DNA of 64,000 nt from Siphonodentalium dalli (GCA_032622095.1 CP136068.1:148379365-148443364); one strand, 5' to 3'; counted from the stretch's first letter, positions 39,788-50,440 are shown. Notes: a model not told the origin generated them from the sequence alone. Made by a program: numbers and translations.

Positions 39788-40609
39788 TTAAAGGTACTCA
39801 ATCCGATCATACGGTCCCCATACCATCAAGATACAACAACAACATTTTAGTTATCAGAATCGATTTATTGCAACAAAATAATGCTATACACTGTTAACCC
39901 TTTACCCAACAGAAGGGCCCTGTGCCAATGCATTCTCTTATATATGCGAGTCGACCATAGGTCGCCTCGCATATATAAGAGAATGCATTGGCTTAACACA
40001 TTAAAAATTATAAAATTGTTAAAGAATGTAAGAAAAAATGGTAAAAAAATATTTTTTTTAGGCCAATGCATTCTCTTATATATGCGAGGCGACCTATGGT
40101 CGACTCGCATATATAAGAGAATGCATTGGCACAGGGCATAATTGTAACTATCACGATGTGGTCAAGGGGCTGGTTCCAATGATATCCATATTTGTATGGT
40201 TCTATTGAGACAGACCGAAGATATTTTAGGCTGTTGAAGCTTTATTTGGCCGGTTTGTTGGGTAAAGGGTTAACTATGGTATAAAATTTCCCAAAACTTG
40301 TTATTTATCAACATTTTGTTCAACAAAATGTGGCTGTACATGTATTATCACTAAAGTATCAAGAAAATAATTGACCATTTTACCTCTTGATTTTAGAGTT
40401 ATCCATCTTCATCCGCAGACCCTCCGTTTGACCACATGTTTCTGGGCAAGATATTATTACACATCTTGAGAAATAACAAACTTCAAAAATCGATATCTGA
40501 TCACTCGGAGCTTTGATGGGTGGGTTCCTCGACTCGAATCAAATATTTTTTACCCCAAAGCCAAATAAATAGTAATTTAGGAGCATCTGATCAGTTTGAG
40601 TGCCTTTAA
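39788..40609. mobile_element. Family I TTAA element, copy I2, carrying nested A9
   Basis: TTAAAGGTACTCAATCCGAT to (reversed) TTAAAGGCACTCAAACTGAT. Interrupted at 39894-40273 by A9; the flanks join to the sequence of I1 and I3. Confidence 0.65.
39894..40273. mobile_element. Family A MITE, copy A9
   Basis: TTAA-bounded copy with two hairpins and a slightly shortened spacer. The matching site in I1 reads CACTGTCAACTATGG, in I3 CCCTGTCAACTATTG, so the target here was probably TTAA derived from TCAA. Confidence 0.78.
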
Positions 40610-40710
40610 ATAAGTTTATGTTTAGCGTCGTCCAGGAATCTGAAAATTAAAAGAGAAATGGGGTGATTATTTATTATTAATTATTCTCAACAGGTTTCTG
40701 AAGTTACTTA

Positions 40711-41094
40711 TATACCCTGCTGGACAAAACAAGTGTCCACTTAACCGCGGTGTGGTTAGCGTTGCCACCGCGGCCGAAATGCAACTACACCGCAGCTCCA
40801 CCGGCTAACTACAGTTGGGCCGCGGTGTACTTACCTGATTCAGCCATGGTGTAGTTGCTGCGGTGTACGTTCATTAAACTGAAAAAAGACGATACAAACC
40901 AGAAATCTTAACCACGGTGTACATGCCATTCGGCCGTGTTGTAGTTGCCTTTCGGCCAAGGTGTACTTGCCGTTTGGCCAAGGTGTACATGCCGTTTGGC
41001 CGCGGTGCTCAACTGCAGTTACAAACTCTGACACCGCGGCTGAACGGCAAATACACTGCGGTGCCAATGGACACTTGTTTTGTCCAGCAGGGTA
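40711..41094. mobile_element. GC-rich MITE with CCCTGCTGG ends
   Basis: CCCTGCTGGACAAAACAAGT, GTCCA and its complement form ~28-bp ends, flanked by TA. The interior is built from ~22-bp units (GCCGTTTGGCCAAGGTGTAC) on one side and related inverted units on the other. It lies within the presumed PHOSPHO2 5'UTR intron. Confidence 0.62.
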
Positions 41095-41399
41095 GTACAA
41101 TGTAATTATAATATAACATACATGTAAAAGTTATCACCAATCTTGTTTACATTCATTTTATGTGATTGAAGCAAGTATTTAGGGACTAAGAGTATAATGT
41201 TCCTGTATGCAATTTCACAGTGGCACTCTTTGGGACAATGTATTGTGTTTTGTGCCAATAATTAATCAAATGCATTATTATTTTCTACCAAAAAGGGTAA
41301 TGTGGCGATTGACGCTAAACATTAAATGAATTAATCGTGGCCAAATAGTCTCCACTCCAGTTAGATGGTACAAGTAAAGAGAACTAACCAGTAATTATA

Positions 41400-41411
41400 T
41401 TTGTCTTTCAG
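41400..41411 (+). promoter_or_regulatory. 3' splice site directly before the PHOSPHO2 start codon
   Basis: TTTGTCTTTCAG with AG at 41410-41411 immediately precedes ATG. It indicates an upstream non-coding exon, so the promoter is distal. Confidence 0.7.
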
Positions 41412-42131
41412 ATGAAGCATTTGATTGCTTTTGATTTCGACCACACTGTGATCAACGATAACAGTGACACATACATCGTAAAACTGTCTCCTGGAGGCGT
41501 ACTTCCAGAGAACATAAAACAACTATATGATGCCAATGGATGGACCAAATTTATGGGTGCGATTTTTCAGTATCTGCACGAAGAGGGAATACAGAAAGAG
41601 GACTATACTAAGTGTTTGAAAGAGATCGTGTTGACAAATGGTATGCAAGAACTTTTAGAATTTCTTAGCAGTGATGCTTTTGAGGTTATCATAATATCCG
41701 ATGCCAATTCTGTCTTCATTAGTGATCTTTTGAAATATTTTAAGCTAGATCACATCGTGAAAGCAGTTTTCACAAACCCTGCTCGATTTGATCAGGATGG
41801 ATGCCTTAGAGTCGAACACTTTCATGATCAAGATTGGTGTGATTTAAGTACCAGAAATTTATGTAAAGGAACGATACTCAAAGACTATATAGCAGAAAGG
41901 CGGACACAGGGCGTTGAGTTCTGTCACGTTTCATACATCGGTGATGGAAGTAATGATCTGTGTCCGAGTTTGACTTTATCAGAGAAGGATTTCTGTTTTC
42001 CTCGGAGAGAGTTCAGACTGATGTCGAAAATTGGTAAAATGTTAGAAGAAGACAACTGCCTGATCAAAGCAAAAATTGTTCCCTGGGATTCTGGAACGGA
42101 GATATTGGAATGCTTGAGATCCATAACCTGA
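41412..42131 (+). CDS. PHOSPHO2: PHOSPHO2-type HAD phosphatase
   Basis: 239 codons, matching the ~241 of human PHOSPHO2 as I recall. HAD motif I is DFDHT (nucleophile Asp8, acid/base Asp10). Motif II is IIISDAN (Ser96). A lysine in NLCKG (Lys152) is the likely motif III residue. Motif IV is GDGSND (Asp178, Asp182). Family blocks NSDTYIV, ISDANSVFI, VFTNPARF and YIGDGSNDLCP are present. The vertebrate enzyme is reported to act on pyridoxal 5'-phosphate; PHOSPHO1 prefers phosphoethanolamine and phosphocholine. No signal peptide or membrane segment, so cytosolic. Start chosen because DFDHT lies seven residues in, as usual. CFAP210 lies divergently upstream. No frame breaks. Confidence 0.95.
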   Translation: MKHLIAFDFDHTVINDNSDTYIVKLSPGGVLPENIKQLYDANGWTKFMGAIFQYLHEEGIQKEDYTKCLKEIVLTNGMQELLEFLSSDAFEVIIISDANSVFISDLLKYFKLDHIVKAVFTNPARFDQDGCLRVEHFHDQDWCDLSTRNLCKGTILKDYIAERRTQGVEFCHVSYIGDGSNDLCPSLTLSEKDFCFPRREFRLMSKIGKMLEEDNCLIKAKIVPWDSGTEILECLRSIT

Positions 42132-42190
42132 TTAAGAAATTTTACAATTCTTTCCTCAATGCAGTCATTCTATTCCGGTTGAACGTTCAC

Positions 42191-42196
42191 AATAAA
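42191..42196 (+). terminator. PHOSPHO2 polyadenylation signal AATAAA
   Basis: A canonical AATAAA lies about 60 bases after the TGA stop, implying a short 3'UTR. Cleavage site not determined. Confidence 0.5.
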
Positions 42197-42326
42197 TTAT
42201 TCGAATATCAGATACAGAAGACTCTGTCTAGATGCATGCATATACAATAAGTAGGAAACCACCTTCAAATCGATGCATACTCAACTGTTGAATAACAATG
42301 ATTACCTACTGTGTAAACTTAACAGT

Positions 42327-42545
42327 TTACCCTGTGCCAATGCATTCTCTTATATATGCGAGTCGACCTATATATAAGAGAATGCATTGGTCTAACAATT
42401 TTATTAATTTTTTCTTGTATTCTTTAACAATTTTATAATTTCACCCATACAGAGCCCCATATATGCTTCTATATATATATGTGTGGGGCTCCCTGCAGGG
42501 TAGTGGATGTTTTTTTAATTTTATGTCCTAAAAATTGTAAGAAAC
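42327..42545. mobile_element. Family D fragment D2
   Basis: One tip-deleted hairpin (GCGAGTCGACCTATATATAA) followed by internal D1 material in reverse (ATACAGAGCCCCATATATGC, GGGGCTCCCTGCAGGGTAGT). No matched ends. Confidence 0.5.
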
Positions 42546-43016
42546 ATTTATTTAAAAAAAATGATAAAAACAAAAAAAATACTCTGTTTCCGATAACATT
42601 GGGAAAATTTTCCAGACAGGCAGGCAGGGATTCTTTTTTTTGTTTAAAAGCCTTGGATAAAAACATATTGTCCCTTGTTCATTCACTGTGCAGTAGGATA
42701 TCTACCAATGTTGAGCTTAATAACCACTTATTTTTGCTTTTGGGAATGAGAAAATGATAAATATTCCAATTGACACTCTGACAGGTACATGTAACTATAT
42801 AGACTAGCTTTCTGGAGAAAATAAAACAAAAAAATTGAGGCAGCAAGAAAATATCAGCCAGGCAGGGTATCGGAAACAAAGAGTTTTTTTTTTGCCTTAC
42901 CTACATGTACTGTGTGAACTTAACAGTTTATATTCTGGAACAGATGCCATTGTATTTTTGCTTACACGGTACATGTACATGTGTATACTATACATACAGT
43001 ACTCAACTATATATTG

Positions 43017-43450
43017 TTAAAAGGCCCATTTAATTTTCGAATGCCCAGATAACATTATTCCATATTATATACCATTTGGAAGAGGAACCAAAAGATATAT
43101 ATTCCACCAGAATACGAAGCAGCTGTTGCCTAGGACTGTCCACCAAGTGATAAAGATTCATTCCAAGACTGCCACCCCCCCCTTGTCAACCCAGGATGCA
43201 TCAGAATTCAAACTAAGAGATAGAGTTATTCCCCTTCCATTGAGTATAATAGACATTATAGTACAGTCCGGATCAAAATTAAATACAGGACACACCTTGA
43301 TACCTCGACAAAAACAACATGTTCCCAGTTTATTCGACCGGATCAGTTTATAATACAATGTTTTGGAGCTTCCTCTTTCAAATGGTATATAACATGGAAT
43401 ATGTTGTATATAATGTGATCTAGTGATTCGAAAATTAAGTGGGCCTTTAA
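43017..43450. mobile_element. Family L TTAA element, copy L1
   Basis: TTAAAAGGCCCATTTAATTT then TCGAATG at left; inverted GATTCGAAAATTAAGTGGGC then CTTTAA at right. Interior has ACAAAAACAACATGTTCCCA. No transposase. Confidence 0.65.
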
Positions 43451-43490
43451 GTTCTGATTATTATAGAAAATTAGCCCACATCAATGGTTT

Positions 43491-43925
43491 TTAAAGGCCC
43501 ACTTAATTTTCGAGTCACCGATTATTTTTGTTATAGTGCCTTAATATATGCATTTAACAACAATCTATGACATAAGCTATGATTAAAATACTATAATTCA
43601 TCACCATTTGGAATGTCTGTGTCTCAGAAGGTGCCAATAGAGTAAGAGAAAATAGCTGATTTCATAGAAACATTTGTCCATTTTGGCTTCCAGAATGCAA
43701 CATAATTCAAACTAAGATATAGAATTATTCCCCTTCCATTGAAAATAATAGATTTTTCACAAAATAATACATGTCAGAACCTTGACAAAAACAACATGTT
43801 CACTGTTTATTACACCAGACAAATTGATAATACAACATTTTGGAGCTTCCTCTTTCAAATGGTTATAATTTTGCATATATTTTAATAATGTGATCTGGGG
43901 ATTCGAAAATTAAGTGGGCCTTTAA
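43491..43925. mobile_element. Family L TTAA element, copy L2
   Basis: Same structure and orientation as L1, 40 bp downstream; TTAAAGGCCCACTTAATTTT to CGAAAATTAAGTGGGCCTTT then AA. Interiors align along their length with substitutions. Confidence 0.67.
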
Positions 43926-44104
43926 TTTCCTAAATTATATGCATGTATACATTATGTGGTTATTCCCCACATGCTCACCAAAGAAAAACAGTGCTCCTGG
44001 ATCAAAGGTCAGACATACTGTTAAATGTGTACCTACATTGTTCAAAATAGAAGAACTGCCTCAATGTACATGTAAAATTAAATACTCAAAATGAGCAAGC
44101 TTTA

Positions 44105-44400
44105 AATAAAACTTATCTCAAATTAACATTGTTTCAGTTACTTTTTCCCTTCTGTTCAGTTTCGATGTCCCTTAATTGAAGAAGATAAATTGCATAATCA
44201 AGGTGACTGATGGGTGAAAATCACCAACTTCACCTGGGGAACTTCAATCTGATCCTAGATCTCCCATAGCAATTGAGGCTTCAGCAGAATGAGGTTCCCA
44301 GAGGGTGAATTTGGTGATGCTAGCCCACCGTGCGGGATAGTGTCTCTAAATTCACCCTCTGAGGACCTCATTCTGCAAATGACAGACACATTATATTGAA
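44105..44400. mobile_element. Family F long-form copy F13
   Basis: TTTTTCCCTTCTGTTCAGTT, TGACTGATGGGTGAAAATCA, then a full core and CTGCAAATGACAGACACA. Confidence 0.55.
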
Positions 44401-44421
44401 TGTTATGTCTGTATTGTTCTA

Positions 44422-44824
44422 CAGTAATGCCCTAAGTAATCGACCCCTTAACCACAGCAGAATTATGGGTAACTTTTCAGGATTTAGTCGGAAATATGGC
44501 TTGTTGCCATTCATCGGAAAGCTCTCTGAGAGCTTTCCGATGAATGGCAGCAAGCCATATTTCCGACTAAATCCTGAAAAGTTACCCATAATTCTGCTGT
44601 GGTTAAGGGGTCGATTACTCCCCGAGAGCTTTCCGATGAATGGCAACAAGCCATATTTCCGACTAAATCCTGAAAAGTTACCCATAATTCTGCTGTGGTT
44701 AAGGGGTCGATTACTCCCCGAGAGCTTTCCGATGAATGGCAACAAGCCATATTTCCGACTAAATCCTGAAAAGTTACCCATAATTCTGCTGTGGTTAAGG
44801 GGTCGATTACTTAGGGCATTACTG
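44422..44824. mobile_element. Family E MITE, copy E5, with one left and three right arms
   Basis: TA-flanked. A forward arm is followed by three successive inverted arms (44524-44623, then repeats from 44627 and 44719), each ending in the GGTCGATTACT outer segment. The two opposing ORFs (150 aa and 120 aa) are products of this repeat, not genes. Confidence 0.72.
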
Positions 44825-45499
44825 TATGTCGGGTTTATGGGAAATTAAGAGTGGATATAAGCATCCAGTCTCGGTCAATGACCGGCCGAAAATGCCCAAA
44901 TAACCGATGCATATTTCTATGTGCCTATCATTATGACCGGTGCCAATTTATCTATGGACAGGTATTTAATGCTGATATTTTTTTATATATATAATTGGTC
45001 AGGTGTAATATAGTAATTTTGTTACTTGTAAGAGCATGTATTTCACAGAAAATGGTACGACTTTGGAATGCATGTACATGTAGTATGCAACACTTTGTTA
45101 CATAATTTCGATTTTTCAGTGATCAATTTCCATTTGTATTTACCAATTACAGGGGCTTATTTTAATTCAGTCATATTAAATACTGTTATTTTATAGGATA
45201 CATGTACCTGCATTGTTTCTAACTCACAGCAAATACTTTATAAAAATTATTAATGATAGGTACGAACTAATTGGTGCCTGTCATTATGTCTATCACCAAA
45301 ATTTGAGTTATTTCCAGGATTGTGGGAAATTTCGTATTAGAGTTGCACAAAACTTACTTTTTTTTTACATTCTCAAGCCTCAATTGAAACATAAATTATA
45401 AATTAACTTTTTTCAAGCCTCAATTGAAATTATTGTTTTAATAATAAAATAGCTATCTGTAAATCCATATATTATGTATGAGTTATATACATGTAGTAC
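44825..45499. other. No gene seen
   Basis: AT-rich sequence without recognisable features. Confidence 0.4.
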
Positions 45500-45878
45500 T
45501 TAAAGATGGTCTACCTCTTCCAATAACAAGTTTCATATAGTTTCCTGGGTATAAAATAATAATTATGAATGAAGACTCATTTCTAGAAACACTTCTATCA
45601 GTTAATATTACTGTTATTTAAAATTTTCTTGTACAATATATGTAGAATCAATATGTACCTTTTATGGCTCGCATTCATTCGGAGTGTAGCATGCGAGATA
45701 ACTCTTATCTAAAAATAGTAACAAAATAATATCCCACTTGATTATCGCATTATATAAGAAAATATTGATATAAAATCAATATTAATTGATAGAAGCATTT
45801 CCGGACAGGTGTCTTCGAGTCTTATAGAAACCATATAAAACATATATTTAGGAAGGTATATGCATGTACCATCTTTAA
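45500..45878. mobile_element. Family J TTAA MITE, copy J2
   Basis: TTAAAGATGGTCTACCTCTT to GCATGTACCATCTTTAA, interior as J1. Its right TTAA is shared with a family B fragment (TTAACTCTTTCATGCAGCAT) extending to about 45920. Confidence 0.62.
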
Positions 45879-46205
45879 CTCTTTCATGCAGCATTAAAGA
45901 TCCTGCGTCATTCAGGTTCCAGCCTAATTTTTTCCGAAACAAATTTGACATATTATTTTGACTCTAGTGTATAAAATAGTATGTTTCAAATGAGAAGTGC
46001 TATGCAAAAGAGACTGTTTTGTTTGCTGTTGAATTTTTATGCATTTATTTCATGTTTTGGTGTTTTAGAAGGACAAATTCAAAAATATTTTCTGAATTTT
46101 TTTAAATTAAATGATATTCTTTGTATTTGCACAGATCTAGTTCGTACCTGATGCCTCGTATTTGGTTTTCAAATTTTTTTCAACAGAACATAGCAGAAAA
46201 CAATG

Positions 46206-46658
46206 TTAAAGGTACTCAATCTGATTCGATGGTTCCAATATAATCAGATTCCAACAACAACAACATTTTAGAAATGCTGCTTCAGTTATCAGAATTGATT
46301 AATTGCTCAAAAATAATGCTAACCCTGTCAACTATTGTATAAAATTGTCCGAAATGTGTTAATTTTCAACATGTTGTTCGACGAAATTTGGTCTTTTTGT
46401 CAACAGAAAGCCTCTTGATTTTAGAGTTATCCATCTTCATCTACAAATTGGTCCGAGACGGTCGGCTCGTCGACTGTTTACTGGGCCACTATAATTCTTG
46501 TTGGTCAAAAATAATAGATTTGAAAAATCGATATCTAATAACTCTAAGCTTTGATAGGTGGGTTCCTCCTCTTGAATCAAATATTTATTACCCTCTAATC
46601 CAGCCTAATCCAAAGAAATATTAAATGAGGGGCGCTTAATCGGATTATGCATCTTTAA
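46206..46658. mobile_element. Family I TTAA element, copy I3
   Basis: TTAAAGGTACTCAATCTGAT to, reversed, TTAAAGATGCATAATCCGAT. Uninterrupted, and with I1 gives the unoccupied state of the A9 site. Confidence 0.64.
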
Positions 46659-46671
46659 ATTATATAGTTCT

Positions 46672-46696
46672 GTTGTTGTTGTTGTTGTTGTTGTAA
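46672..46696. repeat. (TTG)n microsatellite
   Basis: About eight TTG units. Confidence 0.8.
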
Positions 46697-47654
46697 CTGG
46701 AGGTCTGGAACCCCAAATACAACTTTAAAAATATACAGATCCGTAATCTAAAAAAATAATACTGTCTCTACAAGACAGTTTCTCAATAAAAAAAATCTAA
46801 TATTAAATTATGTCATTGTTTTCATTCCGAATTTACAGGATCCAAATTATAACTAACCACACTTTTAAATTGATGTGGAAAACTCCAATGAGGTGTTTAG
46901 AATGTAATAACAAATAATCATGCTAAAATAAGTTATTTTCATCATTTTCATTTCAAAATATCCAGAAAACAATGTTATTGTTATAATCAAATTACATGCA
47001 GTGACTATTGGTGGAATCATGAGCAATAATTCATCGCAAATAAAGTAGTTGTACATGTACATATAAATATTTACATGTGTGCCTAGTTCAAACAATGTGT
47101 TATGGAATCTCTGAAATGGTAGATTGGTTGGATGTGGTTGGAATTTTCGATAATCTTATTTGATTGCTACATTTGTTCAGTGGATATAGTGTTTGGATAC
47201 TTACATGTAGGTAAACTAAAAACTATTAGTTTAGTCTGAATAGTCTCTGACACCGCCACATTGAAATAAATGGCCAAACATGGGATGTGTTTATGTGTAC
47301 CCTACCATGCATAATGCCGACATTGGGATCAACCATCCGTCGGTCGTCTGTCGTCTGTCCGGCCATCTGTCTGTAGACACTTGCTATCCGAAGCGATATC
47401 TGAAGTATATTTTATCAGATTTTTTTCAAATCTTGTGTGCATGTTTATGATAACACACCCATCACCTGTACTGTGTATAGTTTTTGGTATCGATCTGGTT
47501 TAGAAAATATCTTCTTTCCAAAGGCATGAATGCATTTATCCAAGCGATCAAAGGGGAGTAATTCTACATAATGTTTTATTATCATGTACTGGTTGCAGCT
47601 CAGGTCATTCATTATAAAGCCATCATCATACACAGAGATAAATAATCTACTGCA
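46697..47654. other. No gene seen; old repeat remnants
   Basis: 46880-47200 has family H-like traces (CAGTGACTATTGGTGGAATC, AAATATTTACATGTGTGCCT). 47330-47420 has a CCGTCGGTCGTCTGTCGTCT repeat edge. Confidence 0.35.
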
Positions 47655-47775
47655 GTACCGGACCGACGGCCAAAAGCAGTCCGGTCCGGTCCAGTGAACC
47701 CGGTCCGGACCGGACCGCGGTACACCCCTGGAACGCGGACTGGGCCGGTCCAAAGCGGTCCGGTCCGTATCACTA
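47655..47775. repeat. CCGGTCCGG-rich island 1
   Basis: Dense CCGGTCCGG/CCGGACCGG words ending GGTCCGGTCCGTATCACTA. Strong GC contrast with its surroundings. Confidence 0.6.
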
Positions 47776-48166
47776 ATATGATGGGAATATACAACAATAA
47801 CCTTTCAAAGGTTGTGAAAAGATCTGAATGTTGCCAAACCTAATTAACCAGCATTGGGCACTACTCTCCGCCGTCTCCGGTCCACTATTTTACTTCAGTT
47901 ATAATAAACTATCGCGAATATTATTGCATATTTGCCGTCATATCAATTAGGAACGATGTATTGACGCATTCAAGTGGTTAATATCTATTAAACGTTTGAT
48001 GCCACGAAAACAATGTATAGATGTACTTTGTAGACAAGACAGTCACATTAATCCAATAGTAGTTGTACTTAGGTATATAACTGTAATTGTCAGGACTATA
48101 CAATCAGCCATCACAATCTCCAAGACTCCAATATTAATGTAGTAGTCATATTAGTACACATCATTA

Positions 48167-48782
48167 TATCCCCCGCAACGAAGTTAGGGGGGGGGGTATA
48201 CTGGCGTGAGCTCGTCCGGCCGTCCGTCCGTCGTCCGTCCGTGGACACAAATTTAATCCGCAGTTTTTCTCAGTCGTTTTTTATCAATTTCCGTGAAACT
48301 TGGCACAGACATCAACCACCATGGGAACCTGTGCACCTGCGATTATGACGTCTGTCGGACTTTTTTTGGTGGAGTTATCCCCCCCGCCCTTTTCGACTTA
48401 GAAAATGTTCGCAACATGTATACTTTTGTCAGAGCTTTTATTCCTACATTTTTTGGTGTCAATTATTTTAAAACGTGGCACAGATATTAGTACCATGGGA
48501 ACTTGTGCACCTGCGATTATGACGTCTATCCGACATTTTTTGTGTGGAGTTATTCCCCTTTTTCGACTTAGAAATTTTTCGCAACATACATAATTTTGTC
48601 CAAGCTTTTATTCCTACATTTTTCAGTCAATAGGTTTAAGATTAGGGTTATGGTTGTACACCTGCAATGGGAACTGTTAATTTATTATTTTAACTAAATG
48701 TTTACTGACATGTGAAACATCTTAGTATTTTAAAAACAGGGGGGTATCCGTAGTCCCATTGGGACAGTCACACCTCTAGTTT
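48167..48782. mobile_element. Dispersed element N, copy N1 (two internal units)
   Basis: Starts TATCCCCCGCAACGAAGTTA, has a GTCCGTCCGTCGTCCGTCCG section, two ~170-bp units (CCATGGGAACCTGTGCACCT) and ends CATTGGGACAGTCACACCTC then TAGTTT. No coding capacity. Unclassified. Confidence 0.65.
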
Positions 48783-49139
48783 GTATAATTGTCATCAGTA
48801 TAGTTGTTTCGTTTAAATGTCAATTTAATGAAAATAAGTATGATACGAATCATGCATACAATCAGTTGAGTGCCATGTTAGATTGGTTATAACACATTAT
48901 GGCCCTAGCTATATATCTGTCCAATACATTTAATTATTGCAAGTTCGCATTACTAGAAATACTATTATCGTGCATCGGTCCCAGTATATCCCACCAGAGA
49001 CAGACAATGATGCATACAATGTAAGTTTTAACATATATGGACTCATTGCAATGCACTGAATTCAGTAACCTTATAGTTTGTACTATACAGAGTAAAAACG
49101 TTGAGAAAACAGAGAATTCATTAACATATAGCCTATTAT

Positions 49140-49255
49140 AGGTGGAACGGACCGTTTTGGACAGGTCCAGGCATGTGTATACCGGACCGGACCGGACTGG
49201 ACCGCCTTGGCAGTGGACTGGACCACCCAAGGTGGTCCGGTCCGGTCCGCATCAC
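49140..49255. repeat. CCGGTCCGG-rich island 2
   Basis: Same composition as island 1 and the same right boundary, GGTCCGGTCCGCATCACTA. Confidence 0.6.
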
Positions 49256-49465
49256 TACATCATGATCATATGCTATCATTGAAAATGATTAATCCTGTGC
49301 CCAACATCATATGGTCTTGTCATATTTTTTATTTGATCATTCTATCTTTAAAAAAAATTCAATATACTGTAAGAAATACTGTAAGAAAGATTACAACCTG
49401 GTACACTCCTATACGTTGATGTGCTATAAACCTGATGCTCACTGTATTGCAGAAATTAATTGTCT

Positions 49466-50265
49466 TTAAAGTGATGTGAAACGTAAATTGAACCTCACAA
49501 TTGAGTTCCCTGCGTTATTCTGTGGAAAGACTGAATAAAATAACCCCCATACACGAAATGCCCCAACCAGATATCAGTTTGTACTAATTATACGGCCACG
49601 TAACTAACTATTTACTTTCCCTCAATCGGGACGAATAATTCCACTGTAAACGCCAAATAAATACACTAACGAGTTGTCGTGTGCAGTCGCGGAAACACCC
49701 GAACACTTCCGACTTGGTCGGGATTGAGTCGGCTTTCGTTCTCAGAAAATAGCTTCCGTGGAGGGAGGCCGTTTGCTGGAATAGCGTAACATCAGCTTAA
49801 TAAAACGAAAAACAAGCGGTATAGTCAATTCGAATGGGAGGGATATAAAAGGAATTATTGCCTGAAATCACCAACGGAAGAACATTGACCGAGTTATGAA
49901 AGAATTATAATCAAAGTGGTCATGATCGAGCAATGAACAACGGTAACAGTTGAAAATGTTACTATTTATAGAAATTTGTAATCGTTGCAGATCGTTGACC
50001 GATTTTATGATCGAACTACAGCAGGTACAGTCTCGTGCAGAAAGAGTTGTCTTACATGTGTATTTCAAACTGTTTAATTACCTGTGCAATGCTACATGTG
50101 TGCCATATTGCTATTCACTATTCTAGTACAGACCGTATTTGTTTGGGACAGCGATGGTGATATAGATATCCATATGGAATTATGTTTTCTTCAATTTTTG
50201 AGTTTATATAGGCCCAAATAAATATACCATAAGATGGACTCAATCATTGACAATCATCGCGGGTG
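49466..50265. other. No gene seen; TTAAAGTGATGTGAAACG boundary
   Basis: Begins with a TTAA word like family H, but the interior differs. A reversed relative of the boundary (TGTGTCACTTTAAAG) occurs at 59700-59715. Confidence 0.3.
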
Positions 50266-50440
50266 AAGCGTAAATGATTACATTAAGCGTAACTGATTTA
50301 TGCTTAAGCGTAAATTATTTACGCTTAAATGCAATTAGTTAATATAAAATGTGAAAATGAATCATTTGCCCTTAAGCGCAAGTATATGTCTATCAATATA
50401 TTTGCGCTTAAGCGCAAATACCTAACACTCCCTTACTTCC
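50266..50440. repeat. CTTAAG-centred short-unit cluster 1
   Basis: Several ~20-bp self-complementary units such as TTTGCGCTTAAGCGCAAATA and TTATGCTTAAGCGTAAATTA. Confidence 0.55.

Noticed and set aside
44396-44848. 150-aa plus-strand and 120-aa minus-strand ORFs with repeating residues
   Set aside because: They read through the tandem inverted arms of family E copy E5; no coding character outside the repeat.
49868-50068. Short ORFs around 50 kb as exons of a neighbour gene (for example a KLHL family member)
   Set aside because: No Kelch or BTB motif and no consistent splice phases.
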